A stretch of 64,000 bases of DNA from Desulfobacterium sp. (lineage in GTDB: Bacteria; Desulfobacterota; Desulfobacteria; Desulfobacterales; Desulfobacteraceae): assembly GCA_016342325.1 (NCBI GenBank), contig JAEINR010000007.1:53017-117016 (forward strand), in the 5' to 3' direction. Position numbers and translations under genes: made by a program. The notes below the pieces were generated by a model. It ran no database searches, was not told the DNA's origin, and was given only the letters and a program-made list of their open reading frames with translations. How positions within the stretch are numbered: the first letter of the stretch is position 1; each line of letters begins with the position of its first letter. This document shows positions 38,307-49,352 of this stretch, in pieces.

Positions 38307-39029
38307 TTAAGGAGCTGTGGAACTGAGCGTTCCCTTGACAGCTATGTTTCCGAACACCCGGATTTTCATTTCGGGTTGAAAGACACTGTCCGTCTTCAGG
38401 GTGATCACCTCATAATAACGGCCAACAACCTTTTTGGTGTTGGTCACCACAAGCTCCCAGGATTTTTTCTTATCTTTGGTCTGCTTCAACTCAATATCGA
38501 TATTTTTACCGGCGTCAAAGGATCCATCCTTGATTGAAAAATCGTATTTTTCAGCAGGGACAATGGTAACGATGCTCTGGATGATCTCCCCAGGCGTTCC
38601 CACGAGGTGGACCACCTTTGGCGTGACCGTGGCGATTTTCTCGACCTGGCCAGACATTTTTAACACCAGGGTTTCTGCGTTTTCAACACCTGTGAACACT
38701 TTTATCTTTTTAGACAGAGGTCTTCCACCATACCCGAGGGTGTTCAGCCTGATCTCTACGTTTCCTTCCCCACCTGGGGAAATCTCGCTGTCATGGGAGA
38801 CAGCGGTGCAGCCTCAGCCGGTTTCCACTTTCCGTATAAACAGTGTCTCACTGCCTTCATTTCGAATGACAAAGGTATGGCTAATCTTTGCGCCCTCGGC
38901 AACGGTACCAAAGCTGAAATCGGGTTCTGTCACAACGGCCTTGGCAGGGGAGGTGCCAGCCCACGCCCCGGGTATTCCAGTTATGCCTACAATAACGAGT
39001 GCCATAAGCACCACCAACATGTTTTTCAT
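38307..39029 (-). CDS. DUF1573-family exported protein, putative selenoprotein with in-frame UGA at 38814-38816
   Basis: ORFs 38814..39158 and 38307..38699 lie in one frame: MKNMLVVLMALVIVGITGIPGAWA...FSFGTVAEGAKISHTFVIRNEGSETLFIRKVETG(UGA)GCTAVSHDSEISPGGEGNVEIRLNTLGYGGRPLSKKIKVFTGVENAETLVLKMSGQ...; UGA at the first Cys of the family CGCT motif. Confidence 0.75.
38766..38805 (-). promoter_or_regulatory. two tandem hairpins after the DUF1573 UGA (SECIS candidates)
   Basis: CGCTGTC-TCCCAT-GACAGCG (starts 8 nt after UGA, loop lacks leading G) and TTCCCC-AGGT-GGGGAA (loop with G, starts 32 nt after UGA). Confidence 0.4.
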
Positions 39030-39141
39030 GATAGCAAACCTCTTTATATAATTTACACGATCAAAATTATCTAACTCAATAGAAATAGATACAACCTTCG
39101 GGTTTGTCAAGACCGAATAATGTAGAAACACCGCCAACGGA

Positions 39142-41412
39142 TCATCTTTCAATGCCAAGCAAAAGATTGAAGCGTTGACACAGTTCAGGGGAGGACGCCA
39201 CAGGCTTACCGTCCAAAGAGAGGACCGGGACCGCTCCCATCAGGGCGTTGGTAAGGACAAGGTAACCCTCAAGGGCCAGTTCGGCTGGCATAAGGCGTTT
39301 CCTGACGATCCTGTACCCCCGGCTTTCAAGCTGTTCAACAAGGATCTTGCTGGTAATCCCGGGCAAGGCATGGTCGGACAGGGGAAGGGTCACCTTTTTT
39401 TCATGGATTGCCATGATGCTGCAAGTGTTGGTCTCGGACACCGTTGCATCCGGATTCAGGATCAGGGCTTCATCTGCCGCGTTTGCAGCGGCGTAGCGCC
39501 CCGCCTGGAGGTAGTATAGATAGTTCAGGCTCTTATGGTCTGCAAGGGGGGTGTGGCGGGGGTGGGGATAGGTAATAAGATCGATCCCCTGTTTACCGGA
39601 AAGTTTAAGACGGTGGACATAGGGCCGGATAAAGGCGCCCAAAAAGGCATCTCCTGAACCATTGTCGGCAGCAATTATTTTAAGGGCAAACACCCCTTTG
39701 TCAAATCCGTTTGCCCGAACAAGCTGTTCAACGACCAGTTCCCAGGTGATATCAGGCATTGGGGTTGGAAAGAGCCTGGACCAGGACCCACGTAATCGAT
39801 CAAGGTGCGCGTCAAGGAAAAGCGCTTTTCCATCCCCTACCCGGATTGTCTCAAACACCCCGGCACCATGCTGGAATCCCGGAGAGGTGGCCGCAACCAT
39901 AACGTCATCCTCGAACATCAGCTGACCGCAGCTCCAGGCGTACCGACGCTCCAGGTCCACCCGTCCGGCACTGTTCTCCAGGGTCTCCATCAGAGTCTTT
40001 CCCTTGTGAAGGGTCTCCTGGAACTCTTTTTCAGGATCAGAATCATACACAATTCCGCCGCCGACACAAAAGCTTAGTTTGTCCTCCGCAATGACGGCCG
40101 TGCGGATGGCAATGGAGAGATCCAGGGTGTTGTGGAAGCTCAGGTATCCAATGGAGCCCGTGTAGACATGCCTGTTTATGGATTCGAGTTCGTCGATAAT
40201 CTCCATGGCCCTTACCTTGGGACAACCGGTAATGGAGCCGCCTGGAAAGGTTGCACGCAAAAGATCCACACTGCTCTTTTCTTCAGCAAGGTCTGCCGTA
40301 ACAATGGAGACAAGGTGAAACACGTTGTCATAGGGTTCCAGCCGCTTGTGCTCCCGGACCCTGACACTGCCCCCGGTTGCCACCTTGCCGAGATCGTTTC
40401 TCATGAGATCAACGATCATGGAGAGTTCGGCATCATCCTTAAAGCTCTCCTTGAGCTCGGTTTTTAACCGCTGGTCCTCCTCCGGGGTGGTGCCCCTTGG
40501 GAAAGTCCCCTTGATGGGACGGGTCTCCAGGTTTCTGCCATCCTGCTTGATGAACCGCTCGGGCGACGTGGAGACGATCTGGTGGTCGCCGGCATTGACA
40601 AAGGCAAAAAAGGGAGCGGGATTTTTTTTAAACAACGCCTGGAACAGGGCAAATGGATCACCGCCGAATCCTGTTTCAAACCGCTGGGAAAGGTTTACCT
40701 GGTAGATATCACCGGCCTTGATATACTCGATAATCCTTGCCACGGACGCCATGTAGGCAGACTTGGAGAAATTGGATCGAAATCCCTGGCTGTCGATGCG
40801 GAAGCCCTTGTGTCCAGAGCTCTCAACGGATTTCAGAGAATCTATGGAAGTAAGGGTGGTGAAGAATCTGCTTCGAACCGCTTGGATCCGCTCCTGATCG
40901 GACGGATCCCCGGGCGCTTGCGCGGTCAGGGGAATGGAAAGGGTGGTGGTTCCGGTGTGTCTGTCGTGGATCAGAATAACCCGGGGGACGTAGAGACACA
41001 GATCAGGCAGGTTTCGATCCATGCAGGTGACAGGAAGGGTTTCGATGCGCTGCTTCAAGTCATAGGCAAAATAACCAAACAGCCCTGCCCCCACGGGTCC
41101 AGAGATACCGGGGGCATCCATGGAGAAACGGTCAACCAGAGCGTCCACACAATCAAAGGGATCGTCCTCAAACGAGGCATGCTCGCCAAAGACCTCCATG
41201 GTGATGCTGCGGCCCTTTGCCCTGAGAGCAAGCCAGGGATCAACGGCAAGCATGTGGTACCGGGCACAGTCCAGATCTGTTCCACTCATCAGGACCACGG
41301 TTCCGGTAAGACCCGAGAACAGTGAAGCAACAGTGTCAAAGGGGGCGGGCAGGTTTATCAATTCCTGGTGAACCCGCCCCATGGATGGCAGTTGAGAAAT
41401 AAACGATTTCAT
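39142..41412 (-). CDS. pabB: aminodeoxychorismate synthase component I fused to class IV aminotransferase (PabB-PabC type)
   Basis: GDIYQVNLSQRFE...RPIKGTFPRGTTPEED...FPGGSITGCPKVRAMEIIDELE; C-terminal FETIRVGDGKALFLDAHLDRL...LNPDATVSETNTCSI. Confidence 0.92.
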   Translation of the reverse strand: MKSFISQLPSMGRVHQELINLPAPFDTVASLFSGLTGTVVLMSGTDLDCARYHMLAVDPWLALRAKGRSITMEVFGEHASFEDDPFDCVDALVDRFSMDAPGISGPVGAGLFGYFAYDLKQRIETLPVTCMDRNLPDLCLYVPRVILIHDRHTGTTTLSIPLTAQAPGDPSDQERIQAVRSRFFTTLTSIDSLKSVESSGHKGFRIDSQGFRSNFSKSAYMASVARIIEYIKAGDIYQVNLSQRFETGFGGDPFALFQALFKKNPAPFFAFVNAGDHQIVSTSPERFIKQDGRNLETRPIKGTFPRGTTPEEDQRLKTELKESFKDDAELSMIVDLMRNDLGKVATGGSVRVREHKRLEPYDNVFHLVSIVTADLAEEKSSVDLLRATFPGGSITGCPKVRAMEIIDELESINRHVYTGSIGYLSFHNTLDLSIAIRTAVIAEDKLSFCVGGGIVYDSDPEKEFQETLHKGKTLMETLENSAGRVDLERRYAWSCGQLMFEDDVMVAATSPGFQHGAGVFETIRVGDGKALFLDAHLDRLRGSWSRLFPTPMPDITWELVVEQLVRANGFDKGVFALKIIAADNGSGDAFLGAFIRPYVHRLKLSGKQGIDLITYPHPRHTPLADHKSLNYLYYLQAGRYAAANAADEALILNPDATVSETNTCSIMAIHEKKVTLPLSDHALPGITSKILVEQLESRGYRIVRKRLMPAELALEGYLVLTNALMGAVPVLSLDGKPVASSPELCQRFNLLLGIER

Positions 41413-41437
41413 CGGACCGTGATCAATCTTGCGTCCA

Positions 41438-42058
41438 TCAACGCAAAAAAGGATTCATCCTCCGCTCCTGGAGGATAGATGTTTCAGGTCCGTGCCCCGG
41501 ATAGACAATGGTCTTTTCGTCAACCCCGAGGAGCTTCTCTTTAATGGAGGAGATCAGGGTGTCGTAGTCGCCCCCGGGCAGATCGGTCCGGCCGATGGAA
41601 CCGGCAAACAGGGTATCCCCGCTGAACAGTGCCCCCTCCGTGTAAAGGCAGACCCCGCCCCGGGAGTGACCCGGGGTGTGGATCACCCTGAGGGTGATAT
41701 TGCCGAAGGTCAGCTCGTCCCCATGGGCCATATTGCGGTCCGAGGGGGGAGAATTCTCCGACTTGAGACCAAAGCTTGCGGCAGCTTTGTTGAGATCCTT
41801 GAGCATGGGTTCGTCGTCTGCGTGGATCAACAGCTCTGCCCCGGTGATCTCCTTCATCCGCTTGTTAGCACCCACATGGTCGAAGTGACCATGGGTATTG
41901 ATGATGTATTTCACCTTGAGGTTTGACTCGGACAGGGTCATGAGTATCCTGTCCGCCTCGTCCCCGGGATCGATAACCACGGCCTCTTTTGTATCTTCGC
42001 AGCCAAGGACGTAGCAATTGGCCATGATGGGCCCAACTTCAAGCTTCTTTATGATCAC
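41438..42058 (-). CDS. MBL-fold metallo-hydrolase (glyoxalase II-like)
   Basis: YIINTHGHFDHVGANK...HTPGHSRGGVCLY..LFSGDTLFAGSIGRTDLPGGD. Confidence 0.93.
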   Translation of the reverse strand: MIIKKLEVGPIMANCYVLGCEDTKEAVVIDPGDEADRILMTLSESNLKVKYIINTHGHFDHVGANKRMKEITGAELLIHADDEPMLKDLNKAAASFGLKSENSPPSDRNMAHGDELTFGNITLRVIHTPGHSRGGVCLYTEGALFSGDTLFAGSIGRTDLPGGDYDTLISSIKEKLLGVDEKTIVYPGHGPETSILQERRMNPFLR

Positions 42059-42068
42059 AACAGTCTCC

Positions 42069-42485
42069 TTAGTCTATATTTTCCGATAGGCGAATACGAT
42101 CAAGTACCCCGTTGATAAAAGAACCCGACCCCCTGGTACCGAACCGCTTGCCGATCTCCACCGCCTCGTTAATGGAGACGCTGGAGGGAATATCGGGGCG
42201 CTTCACCAGCTCAAAGGTCGCAATGCGCATGATGTTCCGATCAACAACCGGCATTCGTGAAATCTTCCAGTTGCTGGAACATCGGTTCAACAGGGTATTG
42301 ATCTCATCCCTGGACGCGGTAACACCCTCCACCAGTTCCAGGAAAAAGGGTTTGACCGGTTCCGTTACCATCTCTTCAAAATTAGTGCAAAACAACTCCA
42401 GCAGCTCGGCCGGATCGCCCCTGTCCATATCAAAATAGAAAAGAGCCTGAAGGGCAAGCTCCCGTGCCAACCTGCGGTCACCCAT
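42069..42485 (-). CDS. nusB: transcription antitermination factor NusB
   Basis: RRLARELALQALFYFD...VVDRNIMRIATFEL..SVSINEAVEIGKRFG. Confidence 0.95.
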   Translation of the reverse strand: MGDRRLARELALQALFYFDMDRGDPAELLELFCTNFEEMVTEPVKPFFLELVEGVTASRDEINTLLNRCSSNWKISRMPVVDRNIMRIATFELVKRPDIPSSVSINEAVEIGKRFGTRGSGSFINGVLDRIRLSENID

Positions 42486-42486
42486 A

Positions 42487-42963
42487 CTATTCTGTCTTCT
42501 CCATGGTGGTCATGAGATTGACCATCTCAATGGCGGCAAGGGCGGAGTCAAAGCCCTTGTTACCGGCCTTGGTACCGGCCCTCTCAATGGCCTGTTCGAT
42601 GCTGTCTGTTGTGAGGACGCCGAAAATAACCGGCAGTCCGTAATCCAGGCTCACTGTGGCAATTCCCTTGGAGACCTCGGCACACACATAATCGTAGTGA
42701 CTGGTGGCCCCACGGATAACAGCGCCCAGGCAGATGACGGCGTCATATTTTTTCGAGGCGGCCATGGCCTTTGCAACAAGGGGGATCTCAAATGCGCCGG
42801 GCACCTTAACAAGGGTGATATCCTCGTCTGCTGCCCCGCTTCGCTTTAAGGCGTCAATGGCGCCGCCCACAAGCCTTTCGGTGATAAAATCATTGAATCT
42901 GGCGGCAATGATTCCAAATTTCTTTCCATCTGCCCGAAGGCCTGCTTCAATTATCTGTGGCAT
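42487..42963 (-). CDS. ribH: 6,7-dimethyl-8-ribityllumazine synthase
   Basis: [25 protein letters not shown]...[34 protein letters not shown]. Confidence 0.97.
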   Translation of the reverse strand: MPQIIEAGLRADGKKFGIIAARFNDFITERLVGGAIDALKRSGAADEDITLVKVPGAFEIPLVAKAMAASKKYDAVICLGAVIRGATSHYDYVCAEVSKGIATVSLDYGLPVIFGVLTTDSIEQAIERAGTKAGNKGFDSALAAIEMVNLMTTMEKTE

Positions 42964-42996
42964 CTTGAATTCCTTATCTGGTTATGTGAAAAATGA

Positions 42997-44202
42997 TCAG
43001 CACTGTTTCAGGAGGTGTCCCATCTTCAGCTGCTTGCACTTAAGGTATCCCTTGTTGAACTCATTGGGCGGAACCTCAATGGCCACCTGCTCCACGATGC
43101 TCAACCCATACCCCTCAAGCCCGATCATCTTCGTGGGATTATTGGTCATGAGCCGCATCTTTTTCACCCCGAGATCCACCAGCATCTGGGCGCCCACGCC
43201 GTAGTCGCGCATGTCGGCTTCAAATCCGAGTCTCAGGTTGGCCTCAACGGTGTCGCATCCCTGGCGCTGGAGCTCGTAGGCCTTGAGTTTGTTCACAAGC
43301 CCGATTCCCCGGCCTTCCTGGCGAAGGTAAAGGATCACGCCGGAGCCCTCATTGTCCATCATGGCCATTGCCTTGTGGAGCTGATCGCCGCAGTCACATC
43401 GCATGGACCCAAAAATATCACCGGTCATACATTCGGAGTGCACCCGAACCAATATCTCTTTGTCCGGATCGATCTCGCCCTTGACCATGGCGATGTGGGT
43501 GAGGTTATCCAGGTCATTTTCATAGGCAATAATCCTGAATTCACCGCCGAACTCCGTGGGGATAACGGTCTCGGCCGCCTTTCTCACAAAGGATTCGGTC
43601 TTCAGCCGATACTCCACCAGGGCCGCGATTGAGCAGATGCCGATGTTGTGCTCTTGGCTGAACTCCTCCAGGGAAGGCATCCGTGCCATGGTGCCGTCCT
43701 CGTCCATGATTTCACAAATCACGCCGGCAGATTTCATCCCTGCAAGGCGGGCAAGATCCACGGAACCCTCGGTCTGGCCGACCCTGGCCATGACGCCGCC
43801 GTCCCGGGCCCGCAAGGGGAAGATGTGACCAGGTCTTGCAAGGTCACTCGCACTGGCCCCATCGGCAACGGCTGCCTGGATGGTGGTGGACCTGTCAGCA
43901 GCGGAGATGCCGGTGGTGACGCCCACTTTGGCCTCAATGGAGACGGTGAACCCTGTCTCGAACTGGGAAGTGTTGTCCTCCACCATCATGGGAAGCCCAA
44001 GGTTGTCCGCCATGTCAGCGGTCATTGAGAGACAAATAAGTCCCCGTCCGTATTTTGCCATGAAATTGATGGCTTCGGGGGTGACGGCCTCGGCGGCCAT
44101 GGTGAGATCCCCTTCGTTTTCCCGGTCCTCGTCATCCACCAGAATAACCATGCGTCCGGCTTTGATATCTTCAATGGCCTGTTCTATTGTAATCTGCGGC
44201 AT
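42997..44202 (-). CDS. ribBA: bifunctional DHBP synthase / GTP cyclohydrolase II
   Basis: [17 protein letters not shown]...[15 protein letters not shown]...[18 protein letters not shown]. Confidence 0.97.
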   Translation of the reverse strand: MPQITIEQAIEDIKAGRMVILVDDEDRENEGDLTMAAEAVTPEAINFMAKYGRGLICLSMTADMADNLGLPMMVEDNTSQFETGFTVSIEAKVGVTTGISAADRSTTIQAAVADGASASDLARPGHIFPLRARDGGVMARVGQTEGSVDLARLAGMKSAGVICEIMDEDGTMARMPSLEEFSQEHNIGICSIAALVEYRLKTESFVRKAAETVIPTEFGGEFRIIAYENDLDNLTHIAMVKGEIDPDKEILVRVHSECMTGDIFGSMRCDCGDQLHKAMAMMDNEGSGVILYLRQEGRGIGLVNKLKAYELQRQGCDTVEANLRLGFEADMRDYGVGAQMLVDLGVKKMRLMTNNPTKMIGLEGYGLSIVEQVAIEVPPNEFNKGYLKCKQLKMGHLLKQC

Positions 44203-44220
44203 TTAATCTTATTCCACTCC

Positions 44221-44889
44221 TTATAAAAATCCTTTTTTCGCCAGAAGTTCCATGCTTATCGACCCTGTTTTCGAATCAGTCCCGGCAGTCGCATCTGTCG
44301 TGTTTCTTTTAAGGAAACTGTTAACGTACTTTCCTATCATATCGGTCTCGATGTTGATCTCGTCCCCAACGTTCCTGATCCCGATGGTCGTGATCTTGGC
44401 GGTGTGGGGAATGACGCTCACATCAAAGTCTTTGTCGCTGCACCTGTTAATAGTAAGACTGATTCCATCGATTGCAACCGATCCTTTTTCGATTATTTCC
44501 CCGGCAAGGGTCGAAGGGATGCCGATGGTGACGATCACGGCGTTGCTCTTGACAGTTTTGGCCAGCACACGTCCGGTTCCGTCGATGTGCCCGGAAACAA
44601 GGTGACCGTCCAGGCGGTCGGAAAGCCTCAATGCCCGTTCAAGGTTGAGCCGGGCACCGGGAGCAAGGTGTTTGAATGTCGTGCGCACCACGGTTTCCGG
44701 TGCCATATCCACCTCAAAAAGCGTGCCCTTCAGGGTCACAACGGTGAGGCATGCGCCGTTGACGGCAATGGAATCCCCGATCTTTGTGTTGCTAAGATCC
44801 ATGTCCGTAAAGATGGCAAGCCGTTTTCCCTCGCCATTGGGCTCTATTTTCTTGAGGGTGCCAGACCCTTCAATGATTCCAGTAAACAC
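44221..44889 (-). CDS. ribE: riboflavin synthase (alpha)
   Basis: MFTGIIEGSGTLKKIEP...LVSGHIDGTGRV. Confidence 0.96.
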   Translation of the reverse strand: MFTGIIEGSGTLKKIEPNGEGKRLAIFTDMDLSNTKIGDSIAVNGACLTVVTLKGTLFEVDMAPETVVRTTFKHLAPGARLNLERALRLSDRLDGHLVSGHIDGTGRVLAKTVKSNAVIVTIGIPSTLAGEIIEKGSVAIDGISLTINRCSDKDFDVSVIPHTAKITTIGIRNVGDEINIETDMIGKYVNSFLKRNTTDATAGTDSKTGSISMELLAKKGFL

Positions 44890-44903
44890 CGTGATTCTCC
44901 CAA

Positions 44904-46007
44904 TTAACTATTTTTCAGATATCCCGTAACCAGGATATCATCATCGAAACGCTCCACTGCAACCCGATTGAGTTGAATGGCGTCCTTCATCAGGGCAGGG
45001 CCTTTGCCCCGGCACATGGGAACCCCGTCATCCCCGCCCAACAGCTTGGGCGCCATGAAGAGATACGCTTTGTTGACAATTCCTGCGGCCAGGGCCGAAT
45101 GGATCACACTGCCGCCACCCTCGATCAGCACGCTCATCACACCGAGCTCGCCGATCTTGACCATGAGACTGTCAAGATCGATCATCCCTCCTTTTTCCGG
45201 GAGGGTCAGCAATTGAACGCCACACTCCTGGAACAGGGCCCTGCGTTCAGGATCGGCATTGGCGGATGTGGCTAGGATGGTTTTTGCATTGGAGTCCTGG
45301 GTCAGCACCTTGGCATGGATATCCATGGTCAGGCGGGTATCCAGGATGACCCGTATGGGGTCCCGGGTGTCAACCCCCTCGATCCGGGTGGTGAGGGAGG
45401 GATTGTCAGCCTTTACCGTTCCTGCGCCGACAAGAATGGCATCCACCCAATGCCGCAACTCGTGTACACGTCCTCTGGAGCGTTCGTTGGTGATCCATTT
45501 GGAATCTCCGGTGCGGGTGGCAAGCCTTCCGTCCAGGGTGGAGGCACACTTTAAAACCACAAAGGGGCGCTTGTCGTTCTTCACATACCAGATAAAATCT
45601 TCGATGAGAATCTCGGCCCGAACGCGACTGATGCCCACCTGGACCTCGACACCCTGTTCCCGCAAGAAACGAATACCGCCGCCGCCCACAAAGGGATTGG
45701 GGTCTTCCGTACCCACAAACACCCGCTTGATCCCCGCGTCGAGGATCTTCCGGGTGCAGGGCGGCGTCCTGCCCGTGTGGTTGCAGGGTTCCAGGGTCAC
45801 ATAGATGTCGCTGCCCCTTGCAAGGTCCCCTGCATCATCAATGGCCTCGACCTCGGCATGGGCAAGTCCCGGCCCGTGGTGCCACCCCTGTCCGACAATG
45901 GTGCCGTTTTTGACCACCACCGCCCCCACCATGGGGTTTGGAGAGGTATATCCCCTGCCCTTCTCGGCAAGAGAGATGGCCAGATCCATGTACGCTTGAT
46001 CAGTCAT
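44904..46007 (-). CDS. ribD: bifunctional riboflavin deaminase/reductase RibD
   Basis: AEKGRGYTSPNPMVGAVVVKNG..GPGLAHAEVEAI..YVTLEPCNHTGRTPPCT. Confidence 0.97.
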   Translation of the reverse strand: MTDQAYMDLAISLAEKGRGYTSPNPMVGAVVVKNGTIVGQGWHHGPGLAHAEVEAIDDAGDLARGSDIYVTLEPCNHTGRTPPCTRKILDAGIKRVFVGTEDPNPFVGGGGIRFLREQGVEVQVGISRVRAEILIEDFIWYVKNDKRPFVVLKCASTLDGRLATRTGDSKWITNERSRGRVHELRHWVDAILVGAGTVKADNPSLTTRIEGVDTRDPIRVILDTRLTMDIHAKVLTQDSNAKTILATSANADPERRALFQECGVQLLTLPEKGGMIDLDSLMVKIGELGVMSVLIEGGGSVIHSALAAGIVNKAYLFMAPKLLGGDDGVPMCRGKGPALMKDAIQLNRVAVERFDDDILVTGYLKNS

Positions 46008-46497
46008 TGTCAGAACTTCCGTCGGTTTTCCGGGATTTTTGCCGTTCAAGGGGAATAAGGCTTTTCAGCTCCTCGATAAAATCATCGACATCCTTGAATT
46101 CCCTGTAGACAGAGGCGAACCTCACATAGGCCACATCATCCAAGACATGGAGTTGTTCCATAATCTTATTGCCAACGATCCTGGAGGAAATCTCCTTGTC
46201 GTTGACCTCCCTGAAATCACGCTCAATGGAATCTACGATCTCTTCGATCTGATCCATGCTGATGGCACGCTTTTCACACGCTTTTTTTATACCGTTCAGG
46301 ATCTTGTCACGGTTGAACACCTCCCGGCGGCCGTCTTTTTTCACGACCATCACGGGCAGTTCCTCAACCTTCTCGTAGGTGGTAAACCTGCGCATGCAGT
46401 CCAGGCACTCCCTGCGCCGACGGATGGCAAATTCGCTGCGGCTAAGCCTCGAGTCCACCACCCGGTTGTTCAATCGTCCGCAATAGGGACACTTCAT
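46000..46497 (-). CDS. nrdR: transcriptional repressor NrdR
   Basis: MKCPYCGRLNNRVVDSRLSRSEFAIRRRRECLDCMRRFTTYE. Confidence 0.97.
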   Translation of the reverse strand: MKCPYCGRLNNRVVDSRLSRSEFAIRRRRECLDCMRRFTTYEKVEELPVMVVKKDGRREVFNRDKILNGIKKACEKRAISMDQIEEIVDSIERDFREVNDKEISSRIVGNKIMEQLHVLDDVAYVRFASVYREFKDVDDFIEELKSLIPLERQKSRKTDGSSDND

Positions 46498-46509
46498 ATC
46501 AGGACCTCA

Positions 46510-46962
46510 TCATTTTAACGCCGTAAGCTCAATCCCGGCCTGGTCGAACATGGTTTCAGACATGGGATCGTTGTACCCGTCACCAAAGTAAACCTTGGTA
46601 ATGCCTGCGTTGATAATCATTTTTGCACAGATTGAGCAGGGCTGATGAGTGCAGTAAAGGGTGGCCCCCCGCACGGAGATGCCATGGCAGGCCGCCTGAA
46701 TAATGGCGTTCTGCTCGGCATGTACGCCCCGGCAGAGCTCATGCTTCTCCCCGGAAGGAACATTGAGCTCTTCCCTGAGGCATCCGGCTATGTCACAATG
46801 GGTAATGCCCGTGGGCGCACCATTGTAGCCGGAACAGAGGATTCTTCTTTCCTTAACAAGAATCGCCCCCACCATGCGCCGGGTGCAGGTAGCACGGGTG
46901 GCGACAAGGCGGGCGATTCCCATAAAATACTCATGCCATGACGGCCTTGAACCATCACCCAT
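46510..46962 (-). CDS. dCMP/cytidine deaminase family protein
   Basis: [30 protein letters not shown]...[33 protein letters not shown]. Confidence 0.93.
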   Translation of the reverse strand: MGDGSRPSWHEYFMGIARLVATRATCTRRMVGAILVKERRILCSGYNGAPTGITHCDIAGCLREELNVPSGEKHELCRGVHAEQNAIIQAACHGISVRGATLYCTHQPCSICAKMIINAGITKVYFGDGYNDPMSETMFDQAGIELTALK

Positions 46963-48224
46963 TAGTTTGCGTTTCCCTCGTAGAGGGGAAATGCCTTGCA
47001 AAGGTCTCGCACCTCTGCATGCACGGCGTCTGTGGTCGAAGGATCCTCAAGCACGTCACAGATAAAACCTGCAACACGCTTCATCTCAGCCGCCTTCATT
47101 CCCCTGGAGGTCAGAAGGGGCGTTCCAATTCGAATGCCGCTTGTCACCATGGGTCCCCTTGGATCGTTGGGAACGGAATTCTTGTTCACCGTGATGCCGG
47201 CCGCCCCAAGACGGTTCTCGGCATCCTTTCCGGACAACCCCTTGTTGGTGAAGTTCATCAACATGAGGTGATTGTCGGTGCCGCCGGAGACAAGCTCTAT
47301 TCCGCGGTCCATAAGACTCTGGGCAAGGACACCCGCATTGGTCACCACCTGCTGCTGGTACAGGGCAAAGCTTGGGGAAAGCGCCTCTTTGAAGGCCACA
47401 GCCTTGGCTGCAATCACGTGCATCAAGGGTCCGCCCTGGATGCCGGGAAAAATCTGGCTCGAGATCTTGGCCCCGATCTCGTTGGATGAAAGGATCATCC
47501 CGCCCCTGGGACCCCGGAGGGTCTTGTGGGTAGTGGAAGTGACAATATCGGCATAGGGAACCGGAGAGGGATGAACCCCGCCTGCCACCAATCCTGCGAT
47601 GTGAGCCATATCCACCATAAACAAGGCGTTGTTTGCCTTTGCAATATCGGAGAACGCCTTAAAGTCGATGATCCTGGGATACGCGCTGGCACCGGCCACG
47701 ATCAATTTTGGCCGGTGTTTTTTAGCAAGGTCCGCCACCTCATCCATGTCGATCATCTCTGTTTCTGACGAAAGACCGTAGTGAACGAAGTTGAAGAGCC
47801 TGCCTGAAAAGCTGACGCCACTCCCATGGGTCAGGTGACCTCCATGGGAAAGATCCATGGCAAGCACAGTATCACCGGGCTTGATCACGGCAAAATAGGC
47901 AGCCATATTGGCCTGGGAGCCGGAGTGGGGCTGAACATTTGCATACTCGGCCTTGAACAGATCCCTTGCCCTGTCAATTGCCAGCGTCTCCGCCCGGTCA
48001 ACCACGGAACATCCGCCATAATACCGCCTTGACGGGTATCCTTCGGCATACTTGTTTGTCAAAACCGAGCCCTGGGCAGCCATGACTGCCCGGCTTGCGG
48101 TATTTTCAGATGCGATGAGTTCGAGCCCCTGCTCCTGCCGTTGCTCCTCTTGTCTGATGATCTCTGCAATTTCCGAGTCGATTTCAGTAATCGTGGTAAT
48201 GTCCAACCCTCTCTCCTTTTCCAA
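46962..48224 (-). CDS. glyA: serine hydroxymethyltransferase
   Basis: [39 protein letters not shown]...[15 protein letters not shown]. Confidence 0.97.
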   Translation of the reverse strand: MEKERGLDITTITEIDSEIAEIIRQEEQRQEQGLELIASENTASRAVMAAQGSVLTNKYAEGYPSRRYYGGCSVVDRAETLAIDRARDLFKAEYANVQPHSGSQANMAAYFAVIKPGDTVLAMDLSHGGHLTHGSGVSFSGRLFNFVHYGLSSETEMIDMDEVADLAKKHRPKLIVAGASAYPRIIDFKAFSDIAKANNALFMVDMAHIAGLVAGGVHPSPVPYADIVTSTTHKTLRGPRGGMILSSNEIGAKISSQIFPGIQGGPLMHVIAAKAVAFKEALSPSFALYQQQVVTNAGVLAQSLMDRGIELVSGGTDNHLMLMNFTNKGLSGKDAENRLGAAGITVNKNSVPNDPRGPMVTSGIRIGTPLLTSRGMKAAEMKRVAGFICDVLEDPSTTDAVHAEVRDLCKAFPLYEGNAN

Positions 48225-48227
48225 TTC

Positions 48228-48668
48228 CTATCTTTCGATGCTCAAAATTCTATCCAGGTGCCTTCCCCCCTCAAACGGGGTTTCAAGCCAGGTTTTCACC
48301 AGCTCAAACGCAAGGGCATCACCGACCACACGGCCGCCAAGAACAAGAATATTTGAATCATTATGCTGACGGCTCATACGCACCGAAAAAATATCGCTGC
48401 AGAGCGCTGCCCGCACCCGGGGAAACCGGTTGGCGACCATTGACATGCCAAGACCGGTGCCGCACAGCAGGATACCCCTGCTGTACTCGTTATCAGACAC
48501 AGCCTGGGACACTTTTTTGCCGTAATCCACATAGTTTACAGACTCTTCGCTGAATGTTCCCGCATCCTTTACTTCAATGCCAAGGCTTGAAACAAAGGTT
48601 ATGATCTTCTTTTTCAGGCCAAAAGCCGCATGATCACTTCCGACTATAATGGGATTTTCTCTATCCAT
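48228..48668 (-). CDS. rpiB: ribose 5-phosphate isomerase B
   Basis: IIVGSDHAAFGLKKKI..GILLCGTGLGMSMVANRFPRVRAALCSD..SRQHNDSNILVLG. Confidence 0.95.
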   Translation of the reverse strand: MDRENPIIVGSDHAAFGLKKKIITFVSSLGIEVKDAGTFSEESVNYVDYGKKVSQAVSDNEYSRGILLCGTGLGMSMVANRFPRVRAALCSDIFSVRMSRQHNDSNILVLGGRVVGDALAFELVKTWLETPFEGGRHLDRILSIER

Positions 48669-48682
48669 GGACCTGCCTGCTC

Positions 48683-48916
48683 CTAAGATTTCAACCTGAT
48701 ATACTCAATGGCATCATTAACCGTGAGCATCTTTTCAGCATCATCATCATCAATATCGATGTCAAACGCCTCTTCCATGGACATGACAAGCTCAACCAGT
48801 GCAAGGGAGTCAGCCCCGAGATCGTCGACCAGCGACGCCTCGGGTACAACATCCTCAATATCCACACCCTGGAGCTTTTCCGCAATTATCTTTTTAACCT
48901 TTGTCTCAACAGTCAT
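48683..48916 (-). CDS. acpP: acyl carrier protein
   Basis: [26 protein letters not shown]. Confidence 0.97.
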   Translation of the reverse strand: MTVETKVKKIIAEKLQGVDIEDVVPEASLVDDLGADSLALVELVMSMEEAFDIDIDDDDAEKMLTVNDAIEYIRLKS

Positions 48917-48960
48917 TGTTAGAGAACCACCTCCGTAAAGGGTTAGGGAAAAACCGACTG

Positions 48961-49146
48961 CTACTCTTCTTCAGCAACAGCCTTTACATTCAATCCGCGA
49001 TATGCACCACACTCGGGACACGCTGCGTGGGGAAGCTTTGCTTCCTGGCACTCGGGACATGTGGTGATGGTCGGAGCCGCAACCTTCTGATGTGTACGCC
49101 TCTTCCGACCACGACTCTTTGAGTTTTTTTGCTTTGGAACTGCCAT
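48961..49146 (-). CDS. rpmF: 50S ribosomal protein L32
   Basis: [51 protein letters not shown]. Confidence 0.98.
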   Translation of the reverse strand: MAVPKQKNSKSRGRKRRTHQKVAAPTITTCPECQEAKLPHAACPECGAYRGLNVKAVAEEE

Positions 49147-49352
49147 TTGTATTTCCTCCTAACCATCTAATTTGTTTCAAAATATACTGTAGTTTCATGT
49201 TTACCAATAAACGTTAATATCTAAATTAACCGGCAAGAATTGTCAAGAAAATAATCACCGCAACCCAATATCACTTGCCCAATCCCGGGGCCTGTGATAT
49301 TTCCATCCCCCAGGATTTACATGATAAAACCAGATTGATTTACGGAGCAACT

